A DNA stretch of 64,000 bases, taken from NCBI RefSeq assembly GCF_900112375.1, contig NZ_FOLS01000004.1, positions 1 to 64,000 on the forward strand. The letters run 5' to 3'. Positions 29,637-39,046 of the stretch are shown piece after piece; the stretch's first letter is position 1, and every line of letters begins with the position of its first letter. This DNA comes from Pseudomonas citronellolis (lineage in GTDB: Bacteria; Pseudomonadota; Gammaproteobacteria; Pseudomonadales; Pseudomonadaceae). The notes under the pieces were generated by a model, which was not told the origin of the DNA, made no database searches, and saw only the letters and a list, made by a program, of their open reading frames with translations. A program made the translations under genes and the position numbers.

Positions 29637-30182
29637 ATGACAGACACCTCCCTGAGCGCGCCGGGACTTTCCCGGCGCGGCGTGCTCAAGATCGGCCTGC
29701 TCGGCGGCGCCTTCCTGGCCACCGCCGGCGTCACCGCCACCCTCAGCGGCTGCTCGGCCAGCACCCCGGCCAACGGCATGAAGGTCATCCGCGAGTCCGA
29801 CCTGCCCTTCCTGCGCGCCCTGATCCCGGTGATGCTGGCCGGCGCCGTGCCGGCCGAGCGCATGGCCGAGGCGGTGCAGGCCAGCCTCGCCGGCCTCGAC
29901 CACACCCTCGACCACCTCTCGCCGGAAATGCTCAAGCTCACCGTGCAGTTGTTCGACGTGCTGGCCCTGCCGGTCACCCGCGGCCCGCTCACCGGCATCT
30001 GGGGCAGCTGGGAGAAGGCCAGCGCGGACGACGTGAAGCATTTCCTGGAACGCTGGCAGAACAGCTCCATCGGCCTGCTGAAGATGGGCCACAGCTCGCT
30101 GCTGCAGCTGGTGATGATGGCCTGGTACGGGCGCCCGGAATCCTGGGCGCACTGCGGCTACCCCGGGCCGCCGAAGGTCTGA
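29637..30182 (+). CDS. laoB: LaoB, Tat-exported lipoprotein-like small subunit
   Basis: A 181-residue protein with a twin-arginine signal (SRRGVLK, Arg13-Arg14), a hydrophobic stretch, and then a lipobox LSGC with Cys39. It is therefore probably a Tat-exported lipoprotein or a Tat-anchored protein. The mature part is helical with no obvious cofactor motif. It resembles in layout the small subunits of membrane FAD dehydrogenases, which carry the Tat signal for the catalytic subunit. It lies between laoC and laoA with short gaps. Confidence 0.83.
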   Translation: MTDTSLSAPGLSRRGVLKIGLLGGAFLATAGVTATLSGCSASTPANGMKVIRESDLPFLRALIPVMLAGAVPAERMAEAVQASLAGLDHTLDHLSPEMLKLTVQLFDVLALPVTRGPLTGIWGSWEKASADDVKHFLERWQNSSIGLLKMGHSSLLQLVMMAWYGRPESWAHCGYPGPPKV

Positions 30183-30224
30183 GCCCCGCCACTCCCATAA
30201 CAAGAATTCCCGAGAGTACCCCTG

Positions 30225-31820
30225 ATGCCCGTACCCGATCTGTTCGCCGAGGGCCTGGCCCGCGGCTGGAAAGTCCACGATGGCTCGCGCCTGGACAACG
30301 ACCTGACCCTGGAAGCCGACGTGGTCGTCATCGGCTCCGGCGCCGGTGGCGGCACCACCGCGGAAATCCTCAGCGGCGCCGGCTACAAGGTGCTGCTGGT
30401 GGAGGAAGGCCCTCTCAAGACCAGCTCCGACTTCAAGATGCAGGAGCCGGAGGCCTACTCCAGCCTGTACCAGGAAGGCATCGGGCGGATGAGCAAGGAT
30501 GGCGCCATCACCATCCTCCAGGGCCGCGCCGTGGGCGGCACCACCCTGGTCAACTGGACCTCCAGCTTCCGAACCCCCGACGCCACCCTGGAGCACTGGG
30601 CCAGGGAACACGGGGTGAAGGGCCACGGCCCGGCGGAAATGGCCCCCTGGTTCGCGAAGATGGAAGAACGCCTGGGCGTGGCGCCCTGGATCATGCCGCC
30701 GAACTTCAACAACGACGTGATCCGCCGCGGCTGCGAGAAGCTCGGCTACCACTGGAAGGTCATCCCGCGCAACGTGCGCGGCTGCTGGAACCTCGGCTAC
30801 TGCGGCATGGGCTGCCCGACCAACGCCAAGCAGTCGATGCTGGTCACCACCATCCCGGCCAGCCTGGACAAGGGCGGCGAGCTGCTGTTCCTGGCCCGCG
30901 CCAACCGCCTGTTGCACGACGGCGGCAAGGTCAGCGGCCTGGAATGCCTGGCCATGGACGCGCGCTGCGTGGCGCCCACCGGCCGCAAGATCACCGTCAA
31001 GGCGCGCCACTACGTGCTCGCCGGCGGCGGCATCAACAGCCCGGCGGTGCTGCTGCGCTCCAAGGCGCCGGACCCCAACGGCCGCGTCGGCCAACGCACC
31101 TTCCTGCACGTGGTGAACTTCAGCGCCGCGCAGTTCGACGAGGTGGTCAACCCCTTCTACGGCGCACCGCAGTCGATCTACTCCGACCACTTCCAGTGGG
31201 ACGACGGCACCGCCGGGCACATGTCCTACAAGCTGGAAGTGCCGCCGCTGCAGCCGGCCCTGGCGGCCACCCTGCTCGGCCGCTTCGGCATCGACAACGC
31301 CCTGCGCATGGAACAGCTGCCGCACACCAACATGATCCTCGCCCTGATGCGCGACGGCTTCCACCCGGATAGCGCAGTGGGCAGCGTGAGCCTGCGCGGC
31401 GACGACACCCCGGTGCTCGACTACCACATGACCGACTACACCTGGGACGGCATCCGCCGCGCCTTCCACACCATGGCCGAGGTGCAGTTCGCCGCCGGTG
31501 CCAAGGCCGTGCTGCCGCTGCACGCCGACGCCAGCTACGTGAAGACCCCGGCCGAGGCGCGCGCGCTGATCGACGGCCTGAGCCTTGAGCTGTACCGCAC
31601 CCGCCTGGGCAGCGCCCACGTGATGGGCGGCTGCGCCATGGGCGAGGACCCGCAGCAATCGGTGTGCGACAGCCTCGGCCGCCACCACCAACTGGAGAAC
31701 CTGTCGATCCACGACGGCTCGCTGTTCCCCACCAGCATCGGCGCCAACCCGCAGCTGTCGGTCTACGGCCTGACCGCGCAGCTGGCCAGCGGCCTCGCCG
31801 AGCGCCTGGCCAAGGCCTGA
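30225..31820 (+). CDS. laoA: GMC-type long-chain alcohol dehydrogenase LaoA
   Basis: A 531-residue FAD-dependent GMC-family oxidoreductase. The ADP-binding motif is VVVIGSGAGGGTTAE near residues 34-47, and GRAVGGTTLVNW is the FAD-contact signature. The conserved C-terminal domain has SAHVMGGCAMG and SIGANPQLSVYGLTAQLA. Cys187, Cys193 and Cys197 fit the C-x5-C-x3-C spacing of the [3Fe-4S] ligands in bacterial FAD-glucose dehydrogenase. It lacks its own signal peptide. Export with the LaoB Tat signal and electron transfer to the quinone pool are inferences; the alcohol role follows published work on P. aeruginosa LaoA as I recall it. Confidence 0.87.
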   Translation: MPVPDLFAEGLARGWKVHDGSRLDNDLTLEADVVVIGSGAGGGTTAEILSGAGYKVLLVEEGPLKTSSDFKMQEPEAYSSLYQEGIGRMSKDGAITILQGRAVGGTTLVNWTSSFRTPDATLEHWAREHGVKGHGPAEMAPWFAKMEERLGVAPWIMPPNFNNDVIRRGCEKLGYHWKVIPRNVRGCWNLGYCGMGCPTNAKQSMLVTTIPASLDKGGELLFLARANRLLHDGGKVSGLECLAMDARCVAPTGRKITVKARHYVLAGGGINSPAVLLRSKAPDPNGRVGQRTFLHVVNFSAAQFDEVVNPFYGAPQSIYSDHFQWDDGTAGHMSYKLEVPPLQPALAATLLGRFGIDNALRMEQLPHTNMILALMRDGFHPDSAVGSVSLRGDDTPVLDYHMTDYTWDGIRRAFHTMAEVQFAAGAKAVLPLHADASYVKTPAEARALIDGLSLELYRTRLGSAHVMGGCAMGEDPQQSVCDSLGRHHQLENLSIHDGSLFPTSIGANPQLSVYGLTAQLASGLAERLAKA

Positions 31821-31897
31821 GCTCCGATCCCGGCGCGAAGGCTCTGCCACGGGCCTTGCGCGCCGGCCGGCGGTTTCCGCCGGGGAAAATCCGGTAG

Positions 31898-32485
<588 letters not shown>

Positions 32486-32515
32486 CCGGGCGCCGCCAGG
32501 GAAGGCGGCAATTGA

Positions 32516-32860
<345 letters not shown>

Positions 32861-33004
32861 CCTCGCGGGCTTGACAGGCGGATCGCCGAAATCCCGCGGG
32901 GTATTCGGCAACCGCAACGCGGCGGGATTGTCTATCCTCCCAATTCGCTCCCGTGGTTTTTCCCGGATGCCAGTCCGGGGCCACCCGACGATTCGTGAGA
33001 TGCC

Positions 33005-34708
33005 ATGTCCCTGCTGAACCACAGTTTCCGTTCCCTCGCCCTCGCCTGCGGCCTGTTGCTGCTCGGCGCCGCCAGCGTCCATGCCGCCAGCCAGCCGGTC
33101 GCCCAGGCCACCGTGGCCAGCGCCCACCCGGCGGCCACCGTGGCCGGCCTGGAAACCCTCGCCGGCGGCGGCAACGCCTTCGACGCCGCGGTGGCCATCG
33201 CCGCCGCCCTGGCGGTGGCCGAACCCTACAGCTCGGGCCTGGGCGGTGGCGGCTTCTTCCTGCTGCGCCAGGCCGGGCCGACGCCCAGCTACCGTTTCAT
33301 CGACGCCCGCGAGCGCGCGCCTCTGGCCGCCAGCGCGCAGATGTACGTGCGCAACGGCAAGGTGCAGCCGGAACTGTCGCTGAACGGCCCGCTGGCCGCC
33401 GCCATCCCCGGCCTGCCCGCGGCCCTGGTGGAACTCACCAGCCGCTTCGGCCGCAAGCCGCTGGCCGACAACCTGGTGCCGGCGATCCGCCTGGCCACCG
33501 ACGGCGTTTCCGTCGACCGCATCTACATCACCCGCGCCGCCGGCCGCCTGGAAGCCATGCGCAAGGACCGCGAGACCTCGCGCATCTTCCTGCAGCAGGG
33601 CAACCTGCCCGAGGAATGGGACCTGCTGCGCCAGCCGGACCTGGCCAACACCCTGTCGCGCCTGGCGCGCTACGGTCGCAGCGGCTTCTATGAAGGCGAA
33701 ACGGCGGAGCAACTGGTGCAGGGCGTGCGCGCCGCCGGCGGCGTCTGGAGCCTGGAAGACCTGCGCAGCTACCAGGTGGTGGAACGCCAGCCGCTGCGCT
33801 ACCCGCTGGGCGACGGCCGCGAGCTGGTCAGCGCGCCGCCACCCTCGGCCGGCGGCGTGGCCATCGCCCAGAGCCTGGGCATGCTGGCCCAGCTGCCCTG
33901 GCAGAAAGCCGAGCCCATCCAGCGCGTGCACTACGTGGCCGAGGTCCTGCGCCGCGCCTACCACGACCGCAGCATGCTCGGCGACCCGGACCGCATCGCC
34001 AACCCGGTGCAGCAACTGCTCGCCCCCGACTACCTCAAGCGCCTGGCCGCCGGCATCGACCCGCGCCGCGCCACGCCCAGCGCGTCCCTGCCGCCGGCGC
34101 CGAGCTGGCGCGAAGGCGACCACACCACGCACTTCGTGGTGATCGACGAACAGGGCAACGCGGTGGCCGCCACCCTCTCGGTGAACCTGCCGTTCGGCTC
34201 CACCTTCACCCCGCCCGGCACCGGCGTGCTGCTCAACGACGAAATGGACGACTTCGCCGCCGACATCCAGGGCAGCAACGCCTACGGCCTGGCCGGCAGC
34301 GCGGCCAACGCCATCGCCCCCGGCAAGCGTCCGCTGTCGAGCATGAGCCCAAGCTTCATCGAAAGCCCCGACGAGCTGGCGGCCTTCGGCACCCCGGGCG
34401 GCAGCCGCATCCCCAGCATGGTGCTGCTCGCCATGCTGCAGTACCTGGACGGCCGCTCGGTGCAGAGCTGGGTGGGCGCGCCGCGCTACCACAACCAGTA
34501 CCTGCCCGACGTGCTGGAGCACGAGCCGCGCACCTTCACCGAAGCGCAGAAAGCCGAGCTGAACGGCCGTGGCTACAGCCTCAAGGAAGTCGCCCCGTCC
34601 TACGGCAACCAGCAGGTGCTGCTGTGGCGCAAGAAGACCGGGAACGTGGATGCCGCCAGCGACCCGCGCGGCATCGGCCTGGCCGCCGGGACCACGGTGC
34701 ACTACTGA
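33005..34708 (+). CDS. ggt: gamma-glutamyltransferase
   Basis: A periplasmic N-terminal-nucleophile hydrolase that cleaves glutathione and gamma-glutamyl compounds. The 567-residue precursor has a signal peptide ending near VHAA (residue 28). Self-cleavage before Thr374 in GDHTTHFVV would give the large and small subunits. EPYSSGLGGGGFFLL and the late PLSSMSPSF motif fit the family. It is a lone gene, separated by 144 bp from the ferredoxin gene. Confidence 0.96.
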   Translation: MSLLNHSFRSLALACGLLLLGAASVHAASQPVAQATVASAHPAATVAGLETLAGGGNAFDAAVAIAAALAVAEPYSSGLGGGGFFLLRQAGPTPSYRFIDARERAPLAASAQMYVRNGKVQPELSLNGPLAAAIPGLPAALVELTSRFGRKPLADNLVPAIRLATDGVSVDRIYITRAAGRLEAMRKDRETSRIFLQQGNLPEEWDLLRQPDLANTLSRLARYGRSGFYEGETAEQLVQGVRAAGGVWSLEDLRSYQVVERQPLRYPLGDGRELVSAPPPSAGGVAIAQSLGMLAQLPWQKAEPIQRVHYVAEVLRRAYHDRSMLGDPDRIANPVQQLLAPDYLKRLAAGIDPRRATPSASLPPAPSWREGDHTTHFVVIDEQGNAVAATLSVNLPFGSTFTPPGTGVLLNDEMDDFAADIQGSNAYGLAGSAANAIAPGKRPLSSMSPSFIESPDELAAFGTPGGSRIPSMVLLAMLQYLDGRSVQSWVGAPRYHNQYLPDVLEHEPRTFTEAQKAELNGRGYSLKEVAPSYGNQQVLLWRKKTGNVDAASDPRGIGLAAGTTVHY

Positions 34709-34709
34709 G

Positions 34710-36575
34710 TCAGGGCACCAGCAGCGAAGGCGCCCCGTCGGCATCGCGCTCGGGCAGGGCGCCGTCCAGGCCCTGCTCGACGCGCAGCTGCAGCACGTTG
34801 CGCAGGCTCTGCACGATACGGCTGGCGTAACCCAGGTCATTCATCAGCGAGCTGGTCTGGGCGCCGTCCAGCTCGTGGCGGCGCACCGCGGCGAACAGGC
34901 GGTTGCGGAAGGCGCCGTCGAACTCCGCGGCCTGTTCGTCGAACAGCGCCAGGCGCGCGGCCCAGGCGCCTTCCGGCAGCTGGCGGGGGTCGAGGGCGCC
35001 GATGGCGCGCACCTCGCGCAGCGCGCCCAGCAGGTGGCGGCGCAGCTCCAGATAGCATTCCCGCGCCACCGAAGGCTCGCCCTGCAGCGCCCTCCCCAGG
35101 TTCTTCTGCAGGTGCTTGGCGTCCTTAACCGCGTCCACCAGTTGCAGCGCCGCCACCTGGCAGGCCATCCAGAAATGCTGGTGCGCCTCGTCCAGCGGCG
35201 TTTCCAGGCGCCCCATGAAGCTCAACAGGTCGCCGTACACGCCCTTGATGTGCTGCTGGTAGAGCGCCTGGGCGTCCATGGCGAAGCGCTCCGGCCCGGC
35301 ATGCAGGGCGGCCTCGTCCACCTTCGGCTGGTTGAGCAGGTCCACCGGCAGGTAGAGCGCGTGGCAGATCACCTCGATGCTCAGGCGCCCGAGGTGCTGC
35401 AGCTCCTGGGTCACCGCGCTGGCGGCGGCGTCCGCCGAGTCCAGGGCGCGCTCGCTGAGGTAGCGCGCATGGGTGCGCTCCGGCAGTTGCACCGCGGTCG
35501 CCGGGGCCAGGTCGGTGATCAGCACCGAAGGCTCCTCGACGTCCGGCAGCCAGCGGATCAGCCACTGCGCCAGGCGCGTCTGCAACGGCCAGAACAGCAG
35601 CACGCCCATGCCGTTGAACAGGGTGTGGAAAGCCGCCAGCTGGATCAGCAGGTTGTCGCCCAGGCCGACCTGGGCGGTCAGCCAGCGCACCAGCCAGGTC
35701 AGCGGCGCCAGCAGGACGAAGGCGAGCACCCCGCTGACCAGATTGAACAGCACATGGGCCAGGGCCAGGCGCTGGCCGTTGCGGTTGCCGCCCAGGGAGC
35801 CGACGAAGGCGGTGGTCACGCTGCTGCCAACGTTGGAACCGATGGCGATGGCCAGGCTCTGGCCCAGCTCCAGCTGGCCGCCGGCCAGCGCGGCGAGGGT
35901 CAGCATCAGGGTGGCGTGGCTGGACTGCAGCACCACGGTGACCAGGGTGCCGATGCCGACGAACAGCAGGGCGCCCAGCACGCCTTCGGCCTGCAGGCCG
36001 GTCATGTCCATGGCGTCGCCGAAGCTGGAGAAACCTTCCTTGATCTGGTCGATGCCGAGGAAGATGAAGGCGATGCCCATGAGGATGCGCCCGGCGGCCT
36101 TGCTCTTGGGCCCGTTGAAGCTGGCCAGCACGCCGAACACCAGCAGCGGCAGGGCCAGCGGGCTCAGGCTGAGGTTCTGCCCGGCCAGGGCCAGCAGCCA
36201 GATGCCGCTGGTGGCACCGAGGTTGGCGCCGAAGAGGATGGCGATGCCGCTGGCCAGCTGGATCAGCCCGGTGCTGATGAAGGCGATGGTGAGCAGCGAT
36301 ACCAGGGTGCTGGACTGCAGCACGAAGGTGCCGCACAGGCCGAACAGCAGGCTCTTGGACGGCGTCGAGGTGCTGCGTTCGAGCCACAGCTCCAGCTGGC
36401 TGCCGGCCAGGTCGCGCAGGCCCTCCTCCAGGCACTGCATGCCGAACAGGAACAGCGCCAGGCCCGCGCCCAGCTGCAGCAGCCCGGCGCTGGACCAGAA
36501 GGCGTAGCCGAGCCCGCCCGCCGCCAGCAGCAGGAGCAGCGGGCGCAGGTGCTTCTTCAGTTCGCTACGGGCCAT
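34710..36575 (-). CDS. Na/Pi cotransporter (NptA/YjbB-type) family protein
   Basis: A 621-residue inner-membrane protein. About nine hydrophobic segments fill residues 10-340 as two inverted NaPi repeats with the hallmark QSST (near 108) and QSSH (near 217) motifs. A cytosolic PhoU-like helical tail follows. GLALFLFGMQCLEEGL at the start is typical. Homologues move sodium and phosphate, often as exporters or low-affinity carriers; the direction cannot be read from sequence. It is convergent with ggt, with a single base between the stops. Confidence 0.9.
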   Translation of the reverse strand: MARSELKKHLRPLLLLLAAGGLGYAFWSSAGLLQLGAGLALFLFGMQCLEEGLRDLAGSQLELWLERSTSTPSKSLLFGLCGTFVLQSSTLVSLLTIAFISTGLIQLASGIAILFGANLGATSGIWLLALAGQNLSLSPLALPLLVFGVLASFNGPKSKAAGRILMGIAFIFLGIDQIKEGFSSFGDAMDMTGLQAEGVLGALLFVGIGTLVTVVLQSSHATLMLTLAALAGGQLELGQSLAIAIGSNVGSSVTTAFVGSLGGNRNGQRLALAHVLFNLVSGVLAFVLLAPLTWLVRWLTAQVGLGDNLLIQLAAFHTLFNGMGVLLFWPLQTRLAQWLIRWLPDVEEPSVLITDLAPATAVQLPERTHARYLSERALDSADAAASAVTQELQHLGRLSIEVICHALYLPVDLLNQPKVDEAALHAGPERFAMDAQALYQQHIKGVYGDLLSFMGRLETPLDEAHQHFWMACQVAALQLVDAVKDAKHLQKNLGRALQGEPSVARECYLELRRHLLGALREVRAIGALDPRQLPEGAWAARLALFDEQAAEFDGAFRNRLFAAVRRHELDGAQTSSLMNDLGYASRIVQSLRNVLQLRVEQGLDGALPERDADGAPSLLVP

Positions 36576-36620
36576 GGCCCCCTCGGGAAGGGCGCGCCGG
36601 CGTACCGGCGCGACAGAGGA

Positions 36621-36962
36621 TCAGTCCTGCTTGTAGCCGCTTTCGGTGCAGCCCAGGCAGCGCACGAAGGTGGCCTTGCCCGGGTCCACCACCAGCGCCT
36701 GGCCGGCTTCCTTGACGTTGCCGCCCAGGGCGGTGAACGGCAGGCTGACGATGAAGGCCGCGGTGCCGATCACGGTGGCGCCCAGCAGCAGCGGGCGGGC
36801 GATGATCAGGTCGCCGAGCATCTTGTAGAACGGCGGCGAATCGGTGCTGTAGATCGGGTCCCCGCTGGAGGTGTTGCTGATCGCGTCGGAGGCCTGGGCG
36901 GTAACGGCCGACAGACCGAAGGTCAGGGCCAGAACGACGGCCAGGGCGCGGAACAGGTTCAT
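36621..36962 (-). CDS. small exported/membrane hypothetical protein
   Basis: A 113-residue protein with an N-terminal signal sequence ([15 protein letters not shown]) and a second hydrophobic stretch near 55-75. The C-terminal tail holds a Cys pair (CLGC). I do not recognise a characterised family. It lies just upstream of the NaPi transporter on the same strand, separated by a short G+C-rich inverted repeat. The function is unknown. Confidence 0.72.
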   Translation of the reverse strand: MNLFRALAVVLALTFGLSAVTAQASDAISNTSSGDPIYSTDSPPFYKMLGDLIIARPLLLGATVIGTAAFIVSLPFTALGGNVKEAGQALVVDPGKATFVRCLGCTESGYKQD

Positions 36963-37047
36963 GGCGTAAATCCTTTTTTATGCTGGGTTGGCAGGCAGAC
37001 TGCCATTAACTATATCAGCGCGACAGGGCTTGTCAGCGTGATGGCCA

Positions 37048-37626
37048 TCAACCGCCGAGGAAGGCGTACTCCGGCTTCCTCGGCACGAAGGGGCGGTAGA
37101 AGGCCAGCATCCGCTGCAGGTCGGCGGCCTCGTCGCCGCTCGGCCGGAACGGCTCGCCGATGACGATGCGGCGGTTGCCGTAGTCCAGCGCCGCCAGTAC
37201 CACCGGAACATCGGCGCCGCGGGCAATGTGGTAGAAGCCCATCTTCCAGCGCTCGACCTTCTTGCGCGTGCCTTCGGGGGAGATGATCAGGATCATCTCG
37301 CGGCTGTCGCGGAAGGCCTGCACCGCCTGCTCCACGGTGTTCAGCTTGAGGTGGCGCTGGATCGGGATGCCGCCCCAGCGCCGCAGCAGGCCGCCGAACG
37401 GCCGGCGGAACAGGGTGTGCTTGGCGAACCAGCGGGCGTTCAGGCGCAGCACGAACTTGGCCGCCAGGAACAGCATGAAATCCCAGTTGGAGGTGTGATG
37501 CGCGCCTATCACCACGAACTTGTCGAGGGGCGGCAGCGCGCCTTCGATGCGCCAGCCGGCGGCCTTGAGCATGCTGTGGCCGAGCCATTCGGCGAAAGGA
37601 TTGCGGGGCAGGTAGTTGCCGGACAT
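37048..37626 (-). CDS. PlsC-type acyltransferase
   Basis: A 192-residue 1-acylglycerol-3-phosphate acyltransferase-family protein. The catalytic H-x4-D motif is HTSNWD (His44-Asp49), and the glycerophosphate-binding motif is PEGTRKK. GGIPIQRH and VPVVLAALDYGNR fit a subfamily of small soluble or peripheral acyltransferases distinct from the main PlsC. It is downstream of mutM on the same strand. The acyl acceptor is uncertain. Confidence 0.87.
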   Translation of the reverse strand: MSGNYLPRNPFAEWLGHSMLKAAGWRIEGALPPLDKFVVIGAHHTSNWDFMLFLAAKFVLRLNARWFAKHTLFRRPFGGLLRRWGGIPIQRHLKLNTVEQAVQAFRDSREMILIISPEGTRKKVERWKMGFYHIARGADVPVVLAALDYGNRRIVIGEPFRPSGDEAADLQRMLAFYRPFVPRKPEYAFLGG

Positions 37627-37662
37627 CGATGGACCTTCTTGTTGTTATGGGGGCAGGGCAGG

Positions 37663-37740
37663 GTTCGCGAGCAAGCTCGCTCCTACAGGCGGCCGCTCTT
37701 CGTAGGAGCGAGGGGGACGCCTAGTTCTTGCTCGCGAACC
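37663..37740. repeat. family A palindrome, rearranged and interrupted
   Basis: Arm gttcgcgagcaagctcgctc (37663 onward) comes first. A forward unit follows at 37701-37740, split by 14 extra bases (ggggacgcctagtt, 37713-37726) between cgtaggagcgag and cttgctcgcgaacc. Confidence 0.75.
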
Positions 37741-37770
37741 GCCCAATAGCAATAGCGGAAAAGCGCCCGC

Positions 37771-38583
37771 TCAGCGTTGGCAGCGCGGACAGTAGACGCT
37801 GGCGCGCTGGCCCAGGCGCACCTCGCGCAGGGTACTGCCGCAGACCTTGCAGAACTCCCCGCCGCGGCCGTAGACGAACAGCTCCTGCTGGAAGTAGCCG
37901 GGCTGGCCATCGCCGCCGACGAAGTCGCGCAGGGTGGTGCCGCCGCGCTCGATGGCGATGGCCAGGATGCGCTTGATCTCCTCGGCGAGCTTCAGGTAGC
38001 GCGCCCGCGAAATGCTCCCGGCCTCGCGGCGCGGGTCGATGCCGGCGGCGAACAGCGCCTCGGTGGCGTAGATGTTGCCCACCCCGACCACCACGGCGTT
38101 GTCCATGATGAACGGCTTGACCGCCATGCTGCGCCCGCGGGACAGCTGGTACAGGCGCTCGCCCTCGAAGGCGTCGGTGAGCGGTTCCGGGCCCAGGTGG
38201 CGCAGCAGCTCGTGCTCCAGCGGCGCCTGGCTCCAGAGCAGCGCGCCGAAGCGCCGCGGGTCGGTGTAGCGCAGCGCCAGGCCCGACTCCAGCTCGATGT
38301 CCACGTGCTCGTGCTTGGCCGGCGCCAGGCCGCACTCCACCAGGCGCAGGCTGCCGGACATGCCCAGGTGGCTGATCAGCGTGCCCGCCTCGGCCTCCAG
38401 CAGCAGGTACTTGGCGCGCCGCGTGACCTGCAGGATGCGCTGCCCGGACAGGCGCACGTCCAGGTCCTCGGGCACCGGCCAGCGCAGGCGCCGGTCGCGG
38501 ACCACCACGCGGCTGACGCGCTGGCCTTCGAGGTAGGGCGCGATGCCCCGGCGGGTGGTTTCGACTTCGGGTAATTCAGGCAT
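37771..38583 (-). CDS. mutM: formamidopyrimidine-DNA glycosylase MutM
   Basis: MutM (Fpg) removes 8-oxoguanine and ring-opened purines and nicks the abasic site. The 270-residue protein begins MPELPEVE, with Pro2 as catalytic nucleophile and Glu3. The lysine region TGSG is replaced by the family equivalent IKRILAIAI. The C-terminal zinc finger is CKVCG ... CPRCQR. Length and motifs are complete. Confidence 0.97.
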   Translation of the reverse strand: MPELPEVETTRRGIAPYLEGQRVSRVVVRDRRLRWPVPEDLDVRLSGQRILQVTRRAKYLLLEAEAGTLISHLGMSGSLRLVECGLAPAKHEHVDIELESGLALRYTDPRRFGALLWSQAPLEHELLRHLGPEPLTDAFEGERLYQLSRGRSMAVKPFIMDNAVVVGVGNIYATEALFAAGIDPRREAGSISRARYLKLAEEIKRILAIAIERGGTTLRDFVGGDGQPGYFQQELFVYGRGGEFCKVCGSTLREVRLGQRASVYCPRCQR

Positions 38584-38687
38584 GGAAAGTCACGGCGATG
38601 ATGATCTGTCGGTAGGCGCAAGCTTGCTCGCGAACCACTTCGCTTGCCAGGGGCAGCTGTCTTACCGGCTGCGCCGAGATGCTCTTC

Positions 38688-38759
38688 GTAGGATGGGTTG
38701 AGCCTGCGAAACCCATGCGGTTGCGCTGATGGGTATCGCTTCGCTCAACACCATCCTAC
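38688..38759. repeat. dispersed palindrome, family B
   Basis: GTAGGATGGGTTGAG opens the element and ccatcctac closes it, in the opposite internal order to the copy at 12729-12799. Confidence 0.83.
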
Positions 38760-38780
38760 GGGTGTTTCCCTTGCAGCCCC

Positions 38781-38848
38781 GTAGGAGCGGATCTTATCCG
38801 CGAATCGCGCCGAGGTGTCCGGCTATCGCGGACAAGGTCCGCTCCTAC
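38781..38848. repeat. dispersed palindrome, family C, copy 1 of a near-identical pair
   Basis: Starts GTAGGAGCGGATCTTATCC and ends GGTCCGCTCCTAC. It differs from 38948-39015 at only a few bases in the centre. Confidence 0.87.
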
Positions 38849-38875
38849 GGGAAGCACCATGCCTCATGTTGAACT

Positions 38876-38923
38876 GTAGGAGCGTGCCCTGCCCGCGATT
38901 TCGCGCGCAGGGCACGCTCCTAC
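38876..38923. repeat. dispersed palindrome, family D variant
   Basis: Starts GTAGGAGCGTGCCCTGCC and ends GGGCACGCTCCTAC. Confidence 0.83.
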
Positions 38924-38947
38924 ATGGGAATGGCGCGGAGGCGTGGC

Positions 38948-39015
38948 GTAGGAGCGGATCTTATCCGCGAATCGCGCCGGTGTGTCCGGCTATCGCGGAC
39001 AAGGTCCGCTCCTAC
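38948..39015. repeat. dispersed palindrome, family C, copy 2 of a near-identical pair
   Basis: Nearly identical to 38781-38848 in the same orientation, including the trailing gggaagc, consistent with a recent local duplication. Confidence 0.87.
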
Positions 39016-39046
39016 GGGAAGCGATTTCGCGCGCAGGCGCGGGAAA

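Larger units (their letters stand above)
38584..39046. other. repeat-filled intergenic region between mutM and cysQ
   Basis: 463 bp without a credible gene. It is tiled with dispersed palindromes: a partial family A arm near 38611-38635, then families B, C, D and C again. From memory of PAO1 the flanking genes belong to distant blocks. Confidence 0.85.

Noticed and set aside
28092-31850. A 1252-residue minus-strand frame opposite the lao operon
   Set aside because: The translation is composition-biased (Ala/Gly/Val/His/Gln) without motifs, while the plus strand holds three clear enzymes.
38584-39046. Possible CRISPR array in the repeat-rich spacer
   Set aside because: Units are palindromes of different families with irregular spacing and no uniform spacers, and there are no cas genes.
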